A stretch of DNA of 64,000 bases from positions 26,435 to 90,434 of the forward strand of contig PMON01000052.1 of assembly GCA_003162395.1 (NCBI GenBank), written 5' to 3'. The translations under genes were made by a program, and so were the position numbers. Of the stretch, positions 19,668 to 28,464 are shown piece by piece; the first letter of the stretch is position 1; each line of letters starts with the position of its first letter. The notes below the pieces were generated by a model that saw nothing but the letters and a program-made list of their open reading frames with translations, made no database searches and was not told the DNA's origin. This DNA comes from Acidimicrobiaceae bacterium. GTDB lineage: Bacteria > Actinomycetota > Acidimicrobiia > Acidimicrobiales > RAAP-2.

Positions 19668-20729
19668 TCAGAGATTGAACGGTGCGTTGATCGCCGCCTT
19701 GCAGGCCGCGGTGATCGGCCGCCCGGTTGGTGCGAGGAGCCTCGAGAGCACGCCGCCCGCGGGCGCGAGCCCGCGCGGTGCGCGCTTCCCGATGCACCCG
19801 ACCAGCGACCCGAACGAGCGGGCAAGCGACTGGACGTAGGCAGCGGACAGATGCCAGCGGTCGGCATGGACCAGCGTGTTGTGCAGGACGTCCGGGCACG
19901 AGTTCCCGCACAGGAGCATCGAGACGTTGACCACGAAGGCGTGCGACCCCCGGACCGCCGAGGTGATCTTCATGTCGGCGGGCTTGGCGAACGCCTCGTG
20001 GAGCGGGGTATCGCACGCCTGCACGTCGCTCGCGTGCGCCGAAAGGCACTGACTCGGATCCACCTTCGCGGCGGGGAGCCCGACGATCACGCCGACAGGG
20101 AAGCGGTGCACGGCGAGCTGGCGCAGCGTGTGCCCGACGGCGGCCGCCCACTGCCTCGACGAGATGGAGGAGCCATCAGGTGCGGTGCGGTAGAAGTCCT
20201 CGGCGGCGAGCACGACCTGGGGAGCCGGTCGCAGCCCGTTGATCGCCGTGACCACGTTGCCCCTGAAGGAGAGACAACCGGTGTCGACCGAGCCGAGGAA
20301 GTCCCGCACCGACTTGTCCGCGAACGGGCAGCCGATGCGCACGAAGACGAGCAGCTTGAAGTGATCGGCGTCGGCCAATTGGCTGAGGGCCGGGACCCAC
20401 TGCAGCGCGAAGGAGTCGCCGTAGAGCACGACGGTCTGGGTCGCGGTCGTGTCCCCGAACGCGCACGCCGTCGCCGTCGACGATCCACCCGGGCCGGTGT
20501 CGCAGCTGTCGCCCCAGAACATCGACTTCGGCTCGGCGGGGAGCTCGCCCTGCAGCGAGGAGCTCAGGGACGTCGTGCTCGAGGAGTGCAGGATCCATGC
20601 CAGCACCGGGGGCACGCCCGGCAGCCTGCTGACCGTCGTGTAGGGCGACGCCGAGGCCAAGCCGGCCGACACGACGAGCGAGAGACCGACCCCGGCGACG
20701 ACCGCTCGCGCCTTTCGTCCGCATCGCAT
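19668..20729 (-). CDS. Secreted stand-alone SGNH-domain protein (OatA/acyltransferase-3 C-terminal-like)
   Basis: Signal peptide, then TQTVVLYGDSFALQWVPAL and C-terminal DVLHNTLVHADRWHLSAAYVQSLA. Confidence 0.7.
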   Translation of the reverse strand: MRCGRKARAVVAGVGLSLVVSAGLASASPYTTVSRLPGVPPVLAWILHSSSTTSLSSSLQGELPAEPKSMFWGDSCDTGPGGSSTATACAFGDTTATQTVVLYGDSFALQWVPALSQLADADHFKLLVFVRIGCPFADKSVRDFLGSVDTGCLSFRGNVVTAINGLRPAPQVVLAAEDFYRTAPDGSSISSRQWAAAVGHTLRQLAVHRFPVGVIVGLPAAKVDPSQCLSAHASDVQACDTPLHEAFAKPADMKITSAVRGSHAFVVNVSMLLCGNSCPDVLHNTLVHADRWHLSAAYVQSLARSFGSLVGCIGKRAPRGLAPAGGVLSRLLAPTGRPITAACKAAINAPFNL

Positions 20730-21108
20730 TCGGTGGAGAGTACGCCGTACCCGCTGGTCGCTGCGAGCACCCCTCCGAGGTCGTGTCCTCGAGGGTCCAC
20801 GGGCCGTGCAATTCATGGCGTTCTGCGGACGTCGCGAGGCGAGGCGAGTGGGGTGCGTGGGCCGGTCGGCTTTCGGCTTCACAGCCTGGGCGATTGCGCT
20901 CAGAACATTCTTTCGATTCCCTCGGCACCCCAGCGCGCAGGCCGACGTGCGCGAGGGACCGACCCTCGGTATCGTCACCCGTTCGCGCCCGTCGCTCTTC
21001 TGCGAGGGTGTTGGCCTCGAGAGACCAGTTCGCCACCGCCCGCCAGTGGGATCGTGGAGCCGACTTTGCTGCCCGACGTCCCCCGCCACTTCTAGGAGGA
21101 CCGCTGCC

Positions 21109-21927
21109 ATGTCCCGTCGCATCGCGCTCGTCGGCACCCTGCTCGTCGCACTCACCGTCACGCTCCCCCACGCTGCCAGCGCCTCGGCCACCAAGAGCAC
21201 CGTGTCGAGGACGACGACGGTGTCCTGCTCCCCGCACACGCCATCGTCGAGCGAGCCCTCGCGCCTCGCCCCGCTTGCGGCGAACGCAGTCCCCGGCTAC
21301 TCCCTGGCGTACTGCAGTGACTTCACCGGCTCGCGTCTCCCGTGGGGATGGGAGAAGTTCAGCGGCGTTCCAGGGGGCGACCCGAGTGGCTACTTCGAGC
21401 CGTCGCACGTGGTGGTGCACGGAGGTGTCGTGCAGATCAAGACCTATCGGGACCCGAGCCGCGGCAAGTCCTGGGCAACGGGCGGCATCTGCCAGTGCGG
21501 TGCGCCTCGCACGCACGGGGCCTTCTTCGTGCGCTCGAAGTCGGTCGGCGCCGGCCCCGACGACGTCGAGCTGCTCTGGCCGGTCGCGCACGTGTGGCCC
21601 CCCGAGGTCGACTTCAATGAGTCCTCGGCCCACCCCCTGAGCTCGACGTGGACCGTGCACTTCACGACGAAGAACAAGACCAAAGAGCACACCGCACTGG
21701 TCAACCTCAAGCAGTGGCACACCTGGGGCGTCTTTTGGACGCCCACGACACTCATGTTCACTGTCGACGGCTTCATCTGGGGAAAGGTCAGGTCGTCGCG
21801 CGCGATCCCCACGGGCCCGATGACCCTCGACATCCAGTCGCAGACCTTCTGCGGCATCATGCCGGAGTGCCCGACCGCCCCCGCGTCCTTCGAGGTCGAC
21901 TGGGTGCAGGAGTTCACGAAGAAGTAG
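21109..21927 (+). CDS. Secreted GH16-type glycoside hydrolase (copy 1)
   Basis: Signal peptide; catalytic EVDFNE (ExDxxE); GWEKFSGVPGGDPSGYFEPSHVVV. ATG at 21109, GGAGGA upstream. Confidence 0.8.
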   Translation: MSRRIALVGTLLVALTVTLPHAASASATKSTVSRTTTVSCSPHTPSSSEPSRLAPLAANAVPGYSLAYCSDFTGSRLPWGWEKFSGVPGGDPSGYFEPSHVVVHGGVVQIKTYRDPSRGKSWATGGICQCGAPRTHGAFFVRSKSVGAGPDDVELLWPVAHVWPPEVDFNESSAHPLSSTWTVHFTTKNKTKEHTALVNLKQWHTWGVFWTPTTLMFTVDGFIWGKVRSSRAIPTGPMTLDIQSQTFCGIMPECPTAPASFEVDWVQEFTKK

Positions 21928-21937
21928 CCGCCAGCCC

Positions 21938-22165
21938 CTACTGCTGGTAGTGCTCGACGGTCTCGACGTCGCGGGACGACGCGGCCGACGCGTCGCGGTG
22001 GAACTCGCGCTGTGCGCGGCGCTGGCGCAGGAGGTCCCAGCACTGGTCGAGCGACGCTTCGAGGTGGGCGAGCCGCTCGGGGTCCCGCGCCTCGCCGGAC
22101 TGGCGGAGCGCCTGTTCTTCGTCCACCAGATTCCGGATCCGGTGCAGGATGTCCTCGTCAGTCAT
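21938..22165 (-). CDS. DUF2630-like small protein
   Basis: MTDEDILHRIRNLVDEEQALRQSGEARDPERLAHLEASLDQCWDLLRQRRAQRE. Confidence 0.8.
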   Translation of the reverse strand: MTDEDILHRIRNLVDEEQALRQSGEARDPERLAHLEASLDQCWDLLRQRRAQREFHRDASAASSRDVETVEHYQQ

Positions 22166-22187
22166 GGATGCCCTCTCTTCGGTGATC

Positions 22188-22487
22188 TCACGGATGTGAC
22201 GGTGCCGGCGGGGCCCCGTCCACGTCGAATCCAGTCTCGTCCACGTAGCACCACCACCAGTCCTCGCCCGGCTCGTAGGAGCGGATGAGCGGGTGTCCCT
22301 CGTCGCCGAAGTGGCCCGTCGCGTGCCTGCCCGGGGAGTTGTCGCAGCAGCCGACGTGGCCGCACCCGAGGCAGAGCCGCAGGTGCACCCAGCTCCCGCC
22401 CGAAGCGAGGCACTCCCTGCAGCCTGCCGAGGGCCGCGGCGTCGGGGCGGGGTCCACGCCGTCAAGGTGCGTACAGGTCGCGGTCAC
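22188..22487 (-). CDS. UBP-type zinc finger protein
   Basis: CTHLDGV...GCRECLASGGSWVHLRLCLGCGHVGCCDNSPGRHATGHF...HPLIRSYEPGEDWWWCYVDE. Confidence 0.85.
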   Translation of the reverse strand: MTATCTHLDGVDPAPTPRPSAGCRECLASGGSWVHLRLCLGCGHVGCCDNSPGRHATGHFGDEGHPLIRSYEPGEDWWWCYVDETGFDVDGAPPAPSHP

Positions 22488-22801
22488 GACCGCGACCCCG
22501 GCTGCCACTCGATGGTCGTGGCGCTCGCCACCGAAGGATTGCTGCGCAGCCAGCGGCGCGCGAAGGGGCACCGCGGCACGACCGTGCGTCCCTCGCCATT
22601 GGCACGAGCGACCGCCGCGGCGACCAGCGCGCCCCCGATGCCCCGCCGGCTGATCTCGTCGGGCACCACGACGTGCTCGATGACGAGCCGCTCGCCGGAA
22701 ATCTCGAAGGTGAGCACCGCGGTCGCGCCCTCCTCGACGAACACGTACCGGCCGGCCGCCTCGTCGAGCACCGGCTGTCCTTGGAGTATCTGGTCGACCA
22801 T
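22484..22801 (-). CDS. GNAT-like N-acetyltransferase (YjdJ/PF14542-type)
   Basis: LTFEISGERLVIEHVVVPDEISRRGIGGALVAAAV. 4-bp overlap with the 22487 gene. Confidence 0.8.
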   Translation of the reverse strand: MVDQILQGQPVLDEAAGRYVFVEEGATAVLTFEISGERLVIEHVVVPDEISRRGIGGALVAAAVARANGEGRTVVPRCPFARRWLRSNPSVASATTIEWQPGSRS

Positions 22802-22893
22802 GCGTACCTCCGCGCGAACCCGTCTCGCTGCACCGTATCGGCCCGTCGCGAGCGACGGCTCGAGCGGCCCCGCGCTCGGGTGACGCCGGTATC

Positions 22894-23211
22894 GTGCCGT
22901 TCGTGCAGATACCGATCGCGTGCACGCTCGACGCTCCCGGTCGAGCCGAGCGGGGTGCCGAGTGGCGCTCGTTCCAGCGAGAGGTCGTCGTCGAGCGCGA
23001 GCGGGTCTCGAACGAGCGACTCCGCCTCCGACTCGACCCCGACCTCGAGGGCGCCGTGCCGCGTGCCGTCGACCTCGCGCGTCGCGAGAAGGCGTGCTGC
23101 GGCTTCTTCGAGTTCTCCCTCGTGATCCTCGCCGACGCGACCTGGCTCGAGGTGGTCGTCCCGACCGAGGCATCGGACATCCTCGACGAGTTCGCGGTCC
23201 CCACGGCCTGA
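22894..23211 (+). CDS. Small conserved hypothetical protein
   Basis: ORF with AVDLARREKACCGFFEFSLVI motif; start codon uncertain. Confidence 0.6.
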   Translation: MPFVQIPIACTLDAPGRAERGAEWRSFQREVVVERERVSNERLRLRLDPDLEGAVPRAVDLARREKACCGFFEFSLVILADATWLEVVVPTEASDILDEFAVPTA

Positions 23212-23238
23212 GCGCCCACGGGGCCCCGGCCAGCGCCG

Positions 23239-23388
23239 CTACGTCGAGGTGTCCTCCAGCATCGGCGCATCGTCGGCCGCGGTGCTCTCCAACGCGCGGA
23301 CGACGGCACCGTGTGCGACGAGCAGGTCGCGCACGACGAGGACGAGCAAGCTCGTCGCCACCACGAGCGTGCCGACGAGCTCAGGCAT
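23239..23388 (-). CDS. 49-aa single-TM protein at end of mau-like operon
   Basis: MPELVGTLVVATSLLVLVVRDLLVAHGAVVRALESTAADDAPMLEDTST, ATG 23388, TAG 23239-23241, 8-bp overlap with mauE stop. Confidence 0.45.
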   Translation of the reverse strand: MPELVGTLVVATSLLVLVVRDLLVAHGAVVRALESTAADDAPMLEDTST

Positions 23389-23902
23389 CGGCCATCTCGG
23401 GGCGCGCGCGCGCCATCGGTCCGGAGAGGAACGACGCGGCGAGCAGGGCCGCGACGAACGCCACGGCGATCGACCCTGCGCCGAGTGACGGCGACAGCCG
23501 GACGAGTCGCGCCGCCGACGGTCCGTTGCCCGCAGCGGCAGTGACGAGTCCGGCCGCGAGCACCAGGTCGGTGACCACGTGGCGCCAGCCGATCACCGAG
23601 CCGCTGCGCCCGAAGCACCCGCACGGTTCCGCACGCCCCGCGCTGATCGCGACGATCGAGAAGGCGGCGAAGCCCAGGTAGGCAAGCGCGAGGGCCAGCC
23701 TCGCGAGCCACCCGTCAGTGGCGAGCACGAGCGCACCGAGTGCGACCTCGGCGAGCGCCGCGGCGCGGACCAGCGTGTCGCTCGCGGGGAGTCGAACCGC
23801 CCGCATCGCCTCGACCGCAGTCCGTGGGCTCGCGAGCTTCGCGACGCCTGCTCCGGCCGCGAGCAGCGCGGCGGTCAAGGTGAGGCCAACCGCAATGCTC
23901 AT
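23381..23902 (-). CDS. mauE: MauE/DoxX-type redox-associated membrane protein
   Basis: GAGVAKLASP...VEAMRA...AEPCGCFGRSG and four TM segments. Confidence 0.8.
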   Translation of the reverse strand: MSIAVGLTLTAALLAAGAGVAKLASPRTAVEAMRAVRLPASDTLVRAAALAEVALGALVLATDGWLARLALALAYLGFAAFSIVAISAGRAEPCGCFGRSGSVIGWRHVVTDLVLAAGLVTAAAGNGPSAARLVRLSPSLGAGSIAVAFVAALLAASFLSGPMARARPEMADA

Positions 23903-23924
23903 CGTGCCTCGACTGGTCGCGCGG

Positions 23925-25766
23925 TCATCCAGAGACCCCCTGGCCAGGCACGTAGGTCAGCGTGCCGAACTGGAACGTCGCCTGCTCGTCGCCGTTGCCC
24001 TCGACGATGACCGAGGAGGTGGGCAGGCCGAGCGAGCCCGCCGGTCCGCCTCGCTGCGCGTACGTCGTGAGGATCGGCCCGTACAGGACGCAGCCGCGAC
24101 CCACCGCGCTGTCGAAGAGCGCGCCGGTGGCGAACTGCTGGGAGCGAAGCGCCACGCCGCCGATGACGGGGTCGACCTCGTCGGCGACGGGGACGCCGAG
24201 CAGGCGCGGGCCCTCCTCATCGTCCCGCCACGCCCCATAGAAGGTCCCGAGCAGCGAGTGGGTCCCAAAGACCTTTGACGTCACGATGCCGCCCCCGGTC
24301 CTCACCTTCGCGCCGGTGAGCGGGCTGAACCTCTCGTAGCTCGCCTGGCCGTCGGACGTCGCGACGGGAGCGGCCGTCGGGAATCCGAGCGCGCCGTGCT
24401 CCGCACCGAGCACGACCCACTTCTCGTAGATCGGGCCGTAGACAGGCTGCGCGCCGAACTTGACGGTCGAGTAGATCGCCCCGCGAGACACCACGCTCGA
24501 CGAGTCGATCACCGAGAAGTCGTTGTACGTGGCGCCCGAGGCGCCGGCGTGCAACTCGTCGGACGCGGGGTAGCCGAGCGGGCCGGCCTCAGAACCCAGC
24601 TCGAGGTAGCGCTCGAGGATCGCCCCGCGAAGCCAGTGCGCGCCGACGACCGGATTGGCGTAGATCGCCCCGCGGTAGACAAGGCGACCGTGCGCGAGCT
24701 TCGAGAAGAAGCCGTACGAGCTCGTCTTGTCCGAGGTCGAACGGGTGTCGCGGGAGGGGTAGCCGAGCACGCCGCCTTGCGCGCCGAGCGCTCGCCACTT
24801 GGAGAGCACGGGCTGGGTGACGACGTGGGTGCCCAGGGCCGGGCTCCCGACGGCCACTGCCAGCTCGTCGACGCCGGACCCTCGCCGGTGCCCGAATGCC
24901 TGGGCCCAGCCGTCGCCCTCATGCAGCGTGACGCGGTCCTGGAGCGGATAGCCGATGCTCGTGGGCGTCGATCCGGTCCGCCCCCGAACCGATGCCCACA
25001 CCGGATCCTCGACGAACCTGACCCCGCCCCAGGCGAGGTCGAAGATCGCACCGTACCGGAAGGTCGCCCACGTGCCGTTGCCGAAGGGCAGGCGCTCGAC
25101 ACGTCCGACCTGCGGGCCGAGCGGGCTTCCCGGTCCGCCCAGGTCGGACCACTGCATGATGATCTTCGAGGGCCACGGGTCAGGGAGGCACGGCGCGCTC
25201 TGGTCCACGGTGAACTGGTCGGTGAACGAGGTCGTCGTGCACGACTCGTCCCACACCCACGGCGGCGTGCACGTCACGACCCGGCAGACGACGGGGCTCC
25301 CGTAGTGCTCGGGGATCTCGAGGTTGCAGTTGCCGTAGCGGAACTGCACGCACGCGACGTGGCGGCGGTCGCACGAGGCGGTGTCCGGGCAGTGGCAGTG
25401 CCACGGCCACCCGGCGTTGCCGTTGCAGTCGACGTAGTAGCGCGCCGCGTCCCTGCAGAACGCGGAGCGATCCGCCTTCCAGAACCCGCCGACGAACGTG
25501 CCTTCGGGGCAGACGTTCGCCCCGCGCTGAATCGTGCAGCAAAAGGCCGTGAACCCGCCGCTGCAGTCCGCCTCCGGGCCGCACACGGCCTCGTACGCGG
25601 TGCGGGGCTCGAGCGCGAAGCGCGCGGGATCCATCGCGAGGGCCGAGCCGAGCAGCGACGTGCGGACGAGGAACGACCGGCGTGACCACGTCGCACCACC
25701 GAGCGCGCAGGAGATCCCCCGCAGCACCGCGTCGGACGCCGTCGACAGCGTCGGCGTGACCTTCAT
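23925..25766 (-). CDS. Tat-exported Cys-rich MauA-like domain fused to LGFP repeats
   Basis: WSRRSFLVRTSLLGSAL Tat signal; FCCTIQRGANVCPEGTFVGGFWKADRSAFC...WHCHCP; LGFP-type repeats (LGAEHGALGFPT, LGSEAGPLGYPA, LGAQGGVLGYPS). Confidence 0.8.
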   Translation of the reverse strand: MKVTPTLSTASDAVLRGISCALGGATWSRRSFLVRTSLLGSALAMDPARFALEPRTAYEAVCGPEADCSGGFTAFCCTIQRGANVCPEGTFVGGFWKADRSAFCRDAARYYVDCNGNAGWPWHCHCPDTASCDRRHVACVQFRYGNCNLEIPEHYGSPVVCRVVTCTPPWVWDESCTTTSFTDQFTVDQSAPCLPDPWPSKIIMQWSDLGGPGSPLGPQVGRVERLPFGNGTWATFRYGAIFDLAWGGVRFVEDPVWASVRGRTGSTPTSIGYPLQDRVTLHEGDGWAQAFGHRRGSGVDELAVAVGSPALGTHVVTQPVLSKWRALGAQGGVLGYPSRDTRSTSDKTSSYGFFSKLAHGRLVYRGAIYANPVVGAHWLRGAILERYLELGSEAGPLGYPASDELHAGASGATYNDFSVIDSSSVVSRGAIYSTVKFGAQPVYGPIYEKWVVLGAEHGALGFPTAAPVATSDGQASYERFSPLTGAKVRTGGGIVTSKVFGTHSLLGTFYGAWRDDEEGPRLLGVPVADEVDPVIGGVALRSQQFATGALFDSAVGRGCVLYGPILTTYAQRGGPAGSLGLPTSSVIVEGNGDEQATFQFGTLTYVPGQGVSG

Positions 25767-26269
25767 GACGTCACCGAGACCGCGTGGACACGCGTGCTCC
25801 ACAGCAGTGCGTTCACGTCGTCCAACCCGCGCTGGTACGCCGCTCGTCCGCCGAGGACCACGTAGAGGCAGAACGCCCGGTCCGCGGCGTGGAAGAACCG
25901 CTGGCACCCAGCCTGGCCTCGCAGCGACCGCTGGAGCGTCGACGCGGAGAAGTCGCTCGCCTCCAGGCGCACCGGGACGCCGTGCGAGCCGAACAGGGGC
26001 GTCGTGGCGCCCTCGGGCGCGTACTCGAGCAGCGCCACGAAGACGTGGGGCGGCGCCAACTCGCCGACGACGCCCCCGCCGAACGGTGCCCGGATCGCGG
26101 GGAGCGCGAAGTTCCCCGCGTGCAGGTACGGCTGTGCGTGCCCGCCGTCGTCGAGCCGTGCCGCGGGACCCGTGAACCGTGCCTCCCAGCCGACGGGCAC
26201 GAGCAGCGAGATGCCGTGCGACTCGAGGCGCCGCATGCCGGTCATCGGGGCTCTGACCTCGTCGTGCAC
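25763..26269 (-). CDS. Uncharacterised operon protein between the Tat/LGFP and thioredoxin-like genes
   Basis: ORF with 4-bp stop/start overlap to the 25766 gene. Start is GTG 26269 or ATG 26245. Confidence 0.65.
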   Translation of the reverse strand: MHDEVRAPMTGMRRLESHGISLLVPVGWEARFTGPAARLDDGGHAQPYLHAGNFALPAIRAPFGGGVVGELAPPHVFVALLEYAPEGATTPLFGSHGVPVRLEASDFSASTLQRSLRGQAGCQRFFHAADRAFCLYVVLGGRAAYQRGLDDVNALLWSTRVHAVSVTS

Positions 26270-26276
26270 CTCATGG

Positions 26277-27011
26277 TCACTCGATCCCCGGGGCATGGTT
26301 CGGGTAGAGCGACGGATCCCCCGGCCGGATGCCCGCGTCGAGCAGCAGGCGGTCGACGTCGGTTTCGCGCCGCAGGTCGCTCGCCGGCTTCCTCGCGTCG
26401 TGCCGCATGACCTCGGCGAGCGCGTCGTCGCCCGTGGCGACCGCCGCGAGGTCGAGGACACGAGGCCAGGTCAGCGCCGTGCCTTCGCCGAGCACCGTGC
26501 CCGTCGCCGCACCGACGAGGACGAAGTACGGCGAGCCGGGGACATTGAAGTCCGACCAGGCCTCGCTGGACATCACGACGTCGCACGCGTCAGGGGCGGC
26601 CTCAAGGATCGCGGACGGGCTCTCTTTGTCCGGGCCCTTCGGCACCACGACCAGGCGGAGCTGCGGCGGCAGGACCTCGCCCGAGCTGTCCTCAAGCTCG
26701 CTCCAGAAGCGCTGACACGACGTGCAGGTGCTCGAGAGGAATGCCAGCAGCGTGTCGCGCTCAACGCCGACGAGCGGGATGACCACGCCGTCGCCCCCCG
26801 GGGTCACGCCCGTGACCTGGTGCACCACGGGACCATCGGGCGCCGGGGGCCTCGACGCGGCCAGGCGCTGCGAAGCCACGCGTCGACGCGGCGGCGAGTC
26901 CGAGAGCTCCTCGACCTTGGCGACGAGACCCGCGTAGCTGTGGACGAGGGCGAGGACGAAGACCCCGAGCACGAGCAGGGCCAGCGCCTCGGCGATGACG
27001 AGCCAGATCAC
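26277..27011 (-). CDS. MauD/TlpA-like membrane-anchored thioredoxin-fold protein
   Basis: N-terminal TM; LLAFLSSTCTSCQRFWSEL (CxxC); GSPYFVLVG. GTG 27011 overlaps the 27008 stop by 4 bp. Confidence 0.8.
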   Translation of the reverse strand: MIWLVIAEALALLVLGVFVLALVHSYAGLVAKVEELSDSPPRRRVASQRLAASRPPAPDGPVVHQVTGVTPGGDGVVIPLVGVERDTLLAFLSSTCTSCQRFWSELEDSSGEVLPPQLRLVVVPKGPDKESPSAILEAAPDACDVVMSSEAWSDFNVPGSPYFVLVGAATGTVLGEGTALTWPRVLDLAAVATGDDALAEVMRHDARKPASDLRRETDVDRLLLDAGIRPGDPSLYPNHAPGIE

Positions 27012-27775
27012 CGCGCCGCCAGCGACATCGACGCCTCGGTGCGGGCTTGACGGAGCACGCCCAGGGCCAGGGCGCCGCTCGCGATCGCGCAGCCTGCAAC
27101 GACGGCCGGTTGCCCCGTTGCCGCCGAGAGGTAGAGCAGGATCGCCACCTGCGCACCCGTCGGTGCCGCGACGCTCCACGGGGCGATGCGCGCCACGCGC
27201 GCATGCAGGACGCGCAAGGACGCAGGGGTCGACACGGAGGCGCCGGCGAGCAGGCACGCACCGCGCACGATCCCGAAGACCGTGCCGACCGCGAACGCGG
27301 CCACGGGCGTCAGCGTGACGACCGAGGCGACGATCAGCGCGTAGATCGCATCGGTCATGACGTACGTCGCGATGCCCGTGCCAATCTGCCAGCCGTAGCC
27401 GCTCGAGTACACCCACGGCCGGAATCGGTCGAGCCAGCGCTCGTTCACCTGCCGGGGCCGGTCGGGCAGCCGGAGCCCGCCGAGCCGAGCGTCCCCCGCG
27501 AGGCAGAGGACGACGGCCACCGCGGTGACGACGTATCCCGGACCCTGATGCGAACCCACGAGCGCCACGGCCGCGGCGCCAGCAGACAGGCACGCGCCGA
27601 GGCAGGCACCGCCGGCAGTCGCCCCGACGAGGTACCAGCTCATCGACCACGCGTACGAGTGGCCCCGTGCGCGCTCGCCGAGAGGGGTAATCGTCGACAG
27701 CATGGACAAGCCACACGGCGACCACAGTCCGCGGAAGGCGCACGCGATCGCCAGCACGAGCACGAGCATCGTCAT
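27008..27775 (-). CDS. Polytopic membrane protein, tentatively CcdA/DsbD-like
   Basis: Multiple TM segments; FRGLWSPCGLSMLSTITPLGERARG resembles the conserved Pro-Cys motif of CcdA-type proteins. Confidence 0.6.
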   Translation of the reverse strand: MTMLVLVLAIACAFRGLWSPCGLSMLSTITPLGERARGHSYAWSMSWYLVGATAGGACLGACLSAGAAAVALVGSHQGPGYVVTAVAVVLCLAGDARLGGLRLPDRPRQVNERWLDRFRPWVYSSGYGWQIGTGIATYVMTDAIYALIVASVVTLTPVAAFAVGTVFGIVRGACLLAGASVSTPASLRVLHARVARIAPWSVAAPTGAQVAILLYLSAATGQPAVVAGCAIASGALALGVLRQARTEASMSLAAR

Positions 27776-28001
27776 CGAGTCGCACCTCTCGGGCTTCCGG
27801 AAGCACTCGTCGCGGTCCCGCTCGGCACCCCGCGTTGTCTCGCGCGAGTGGACACGGCCCCGAGAGTACGACCATGAGCGCGCACCGGCGTGCGTCCTCG
27901 AGAATCTTGACCGGGTCCTCGCAAGGAAATGACCCCGGTGGGCGCCCTCTGGTGGCGAGTTCTCGACCACCTCGCTCGGCTCACTCGGGTGCGGACCGCG
28001 C

Positions 28002-28379
28002 TCAGTACGCCAGATCCTCGGGGCGTACGTCCCTGAAGTCGGGGTCCGGCTGGCTCTCGAACCGCACGGCCTCGACGGACGTTCGACCTTCGAGCAGTGC
28101 TCGAGCCACGCGGTGCATCCCGTCCATCACCTGGCCCGCGGCACCGAGGATGATCGGGTACGAGGGGTCCGCCTCGTTGATCAGCCTGAAGTGTTCGACC
28201 ATGATGCGCACCGTCGTCGGACCTCCATCCGCGCCGAACCAGAAGGCGGTGTCGAGCTCCTCGATCGACGAGAGCGGCACGTCGCGCACGGGGAGGTCCG
28301 CCGACAGCGCGACGAGGCGATCAACGTCCCAGGCGTCGAAGCCCCGCTCGGAGGGCACGAAGTGGTACTGCTTTCGCAC
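28002..28379 (-). CDS. ParB-like-fold conserved protein
   Basis: YPIILGAAGQVMDGMHRVARALLEGRTSVEAVRF. Confidence 0.5.
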   Translation of the reverse strand: MRKQYHFVPSERGFDAWDVDRLVALSADLPVRDVPLSSIEELDTAFWFGADGGPTTVRIMVEHFRLINEADPSYPIILGAAGQVMDGMHRVARALLEGRTSVEAVRFESQPDPDFRDVRPEDLAY

Positions 28380-28464
28380 GAGGAGAGTCTCGCGCCTCGT
28401 GCCAGTCGAACGAAAGCATGACCGATGAGTATCGTGCGGGCTGGCTCGAGACGAGGCTGGGCAC

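Noticed and set aside
20176-23711. Long minus-strand ORFs (20176..21720 and the upstream part of 22188..23711)
   Set aside because: They are antisense to or overlap convincing genes (GH16, MauE, UBP/GNAT) and have Arg/Pro-rich composition typical of GC-rich spurious ORFs. Only the UBP finger end of 22188..23711 is kept.
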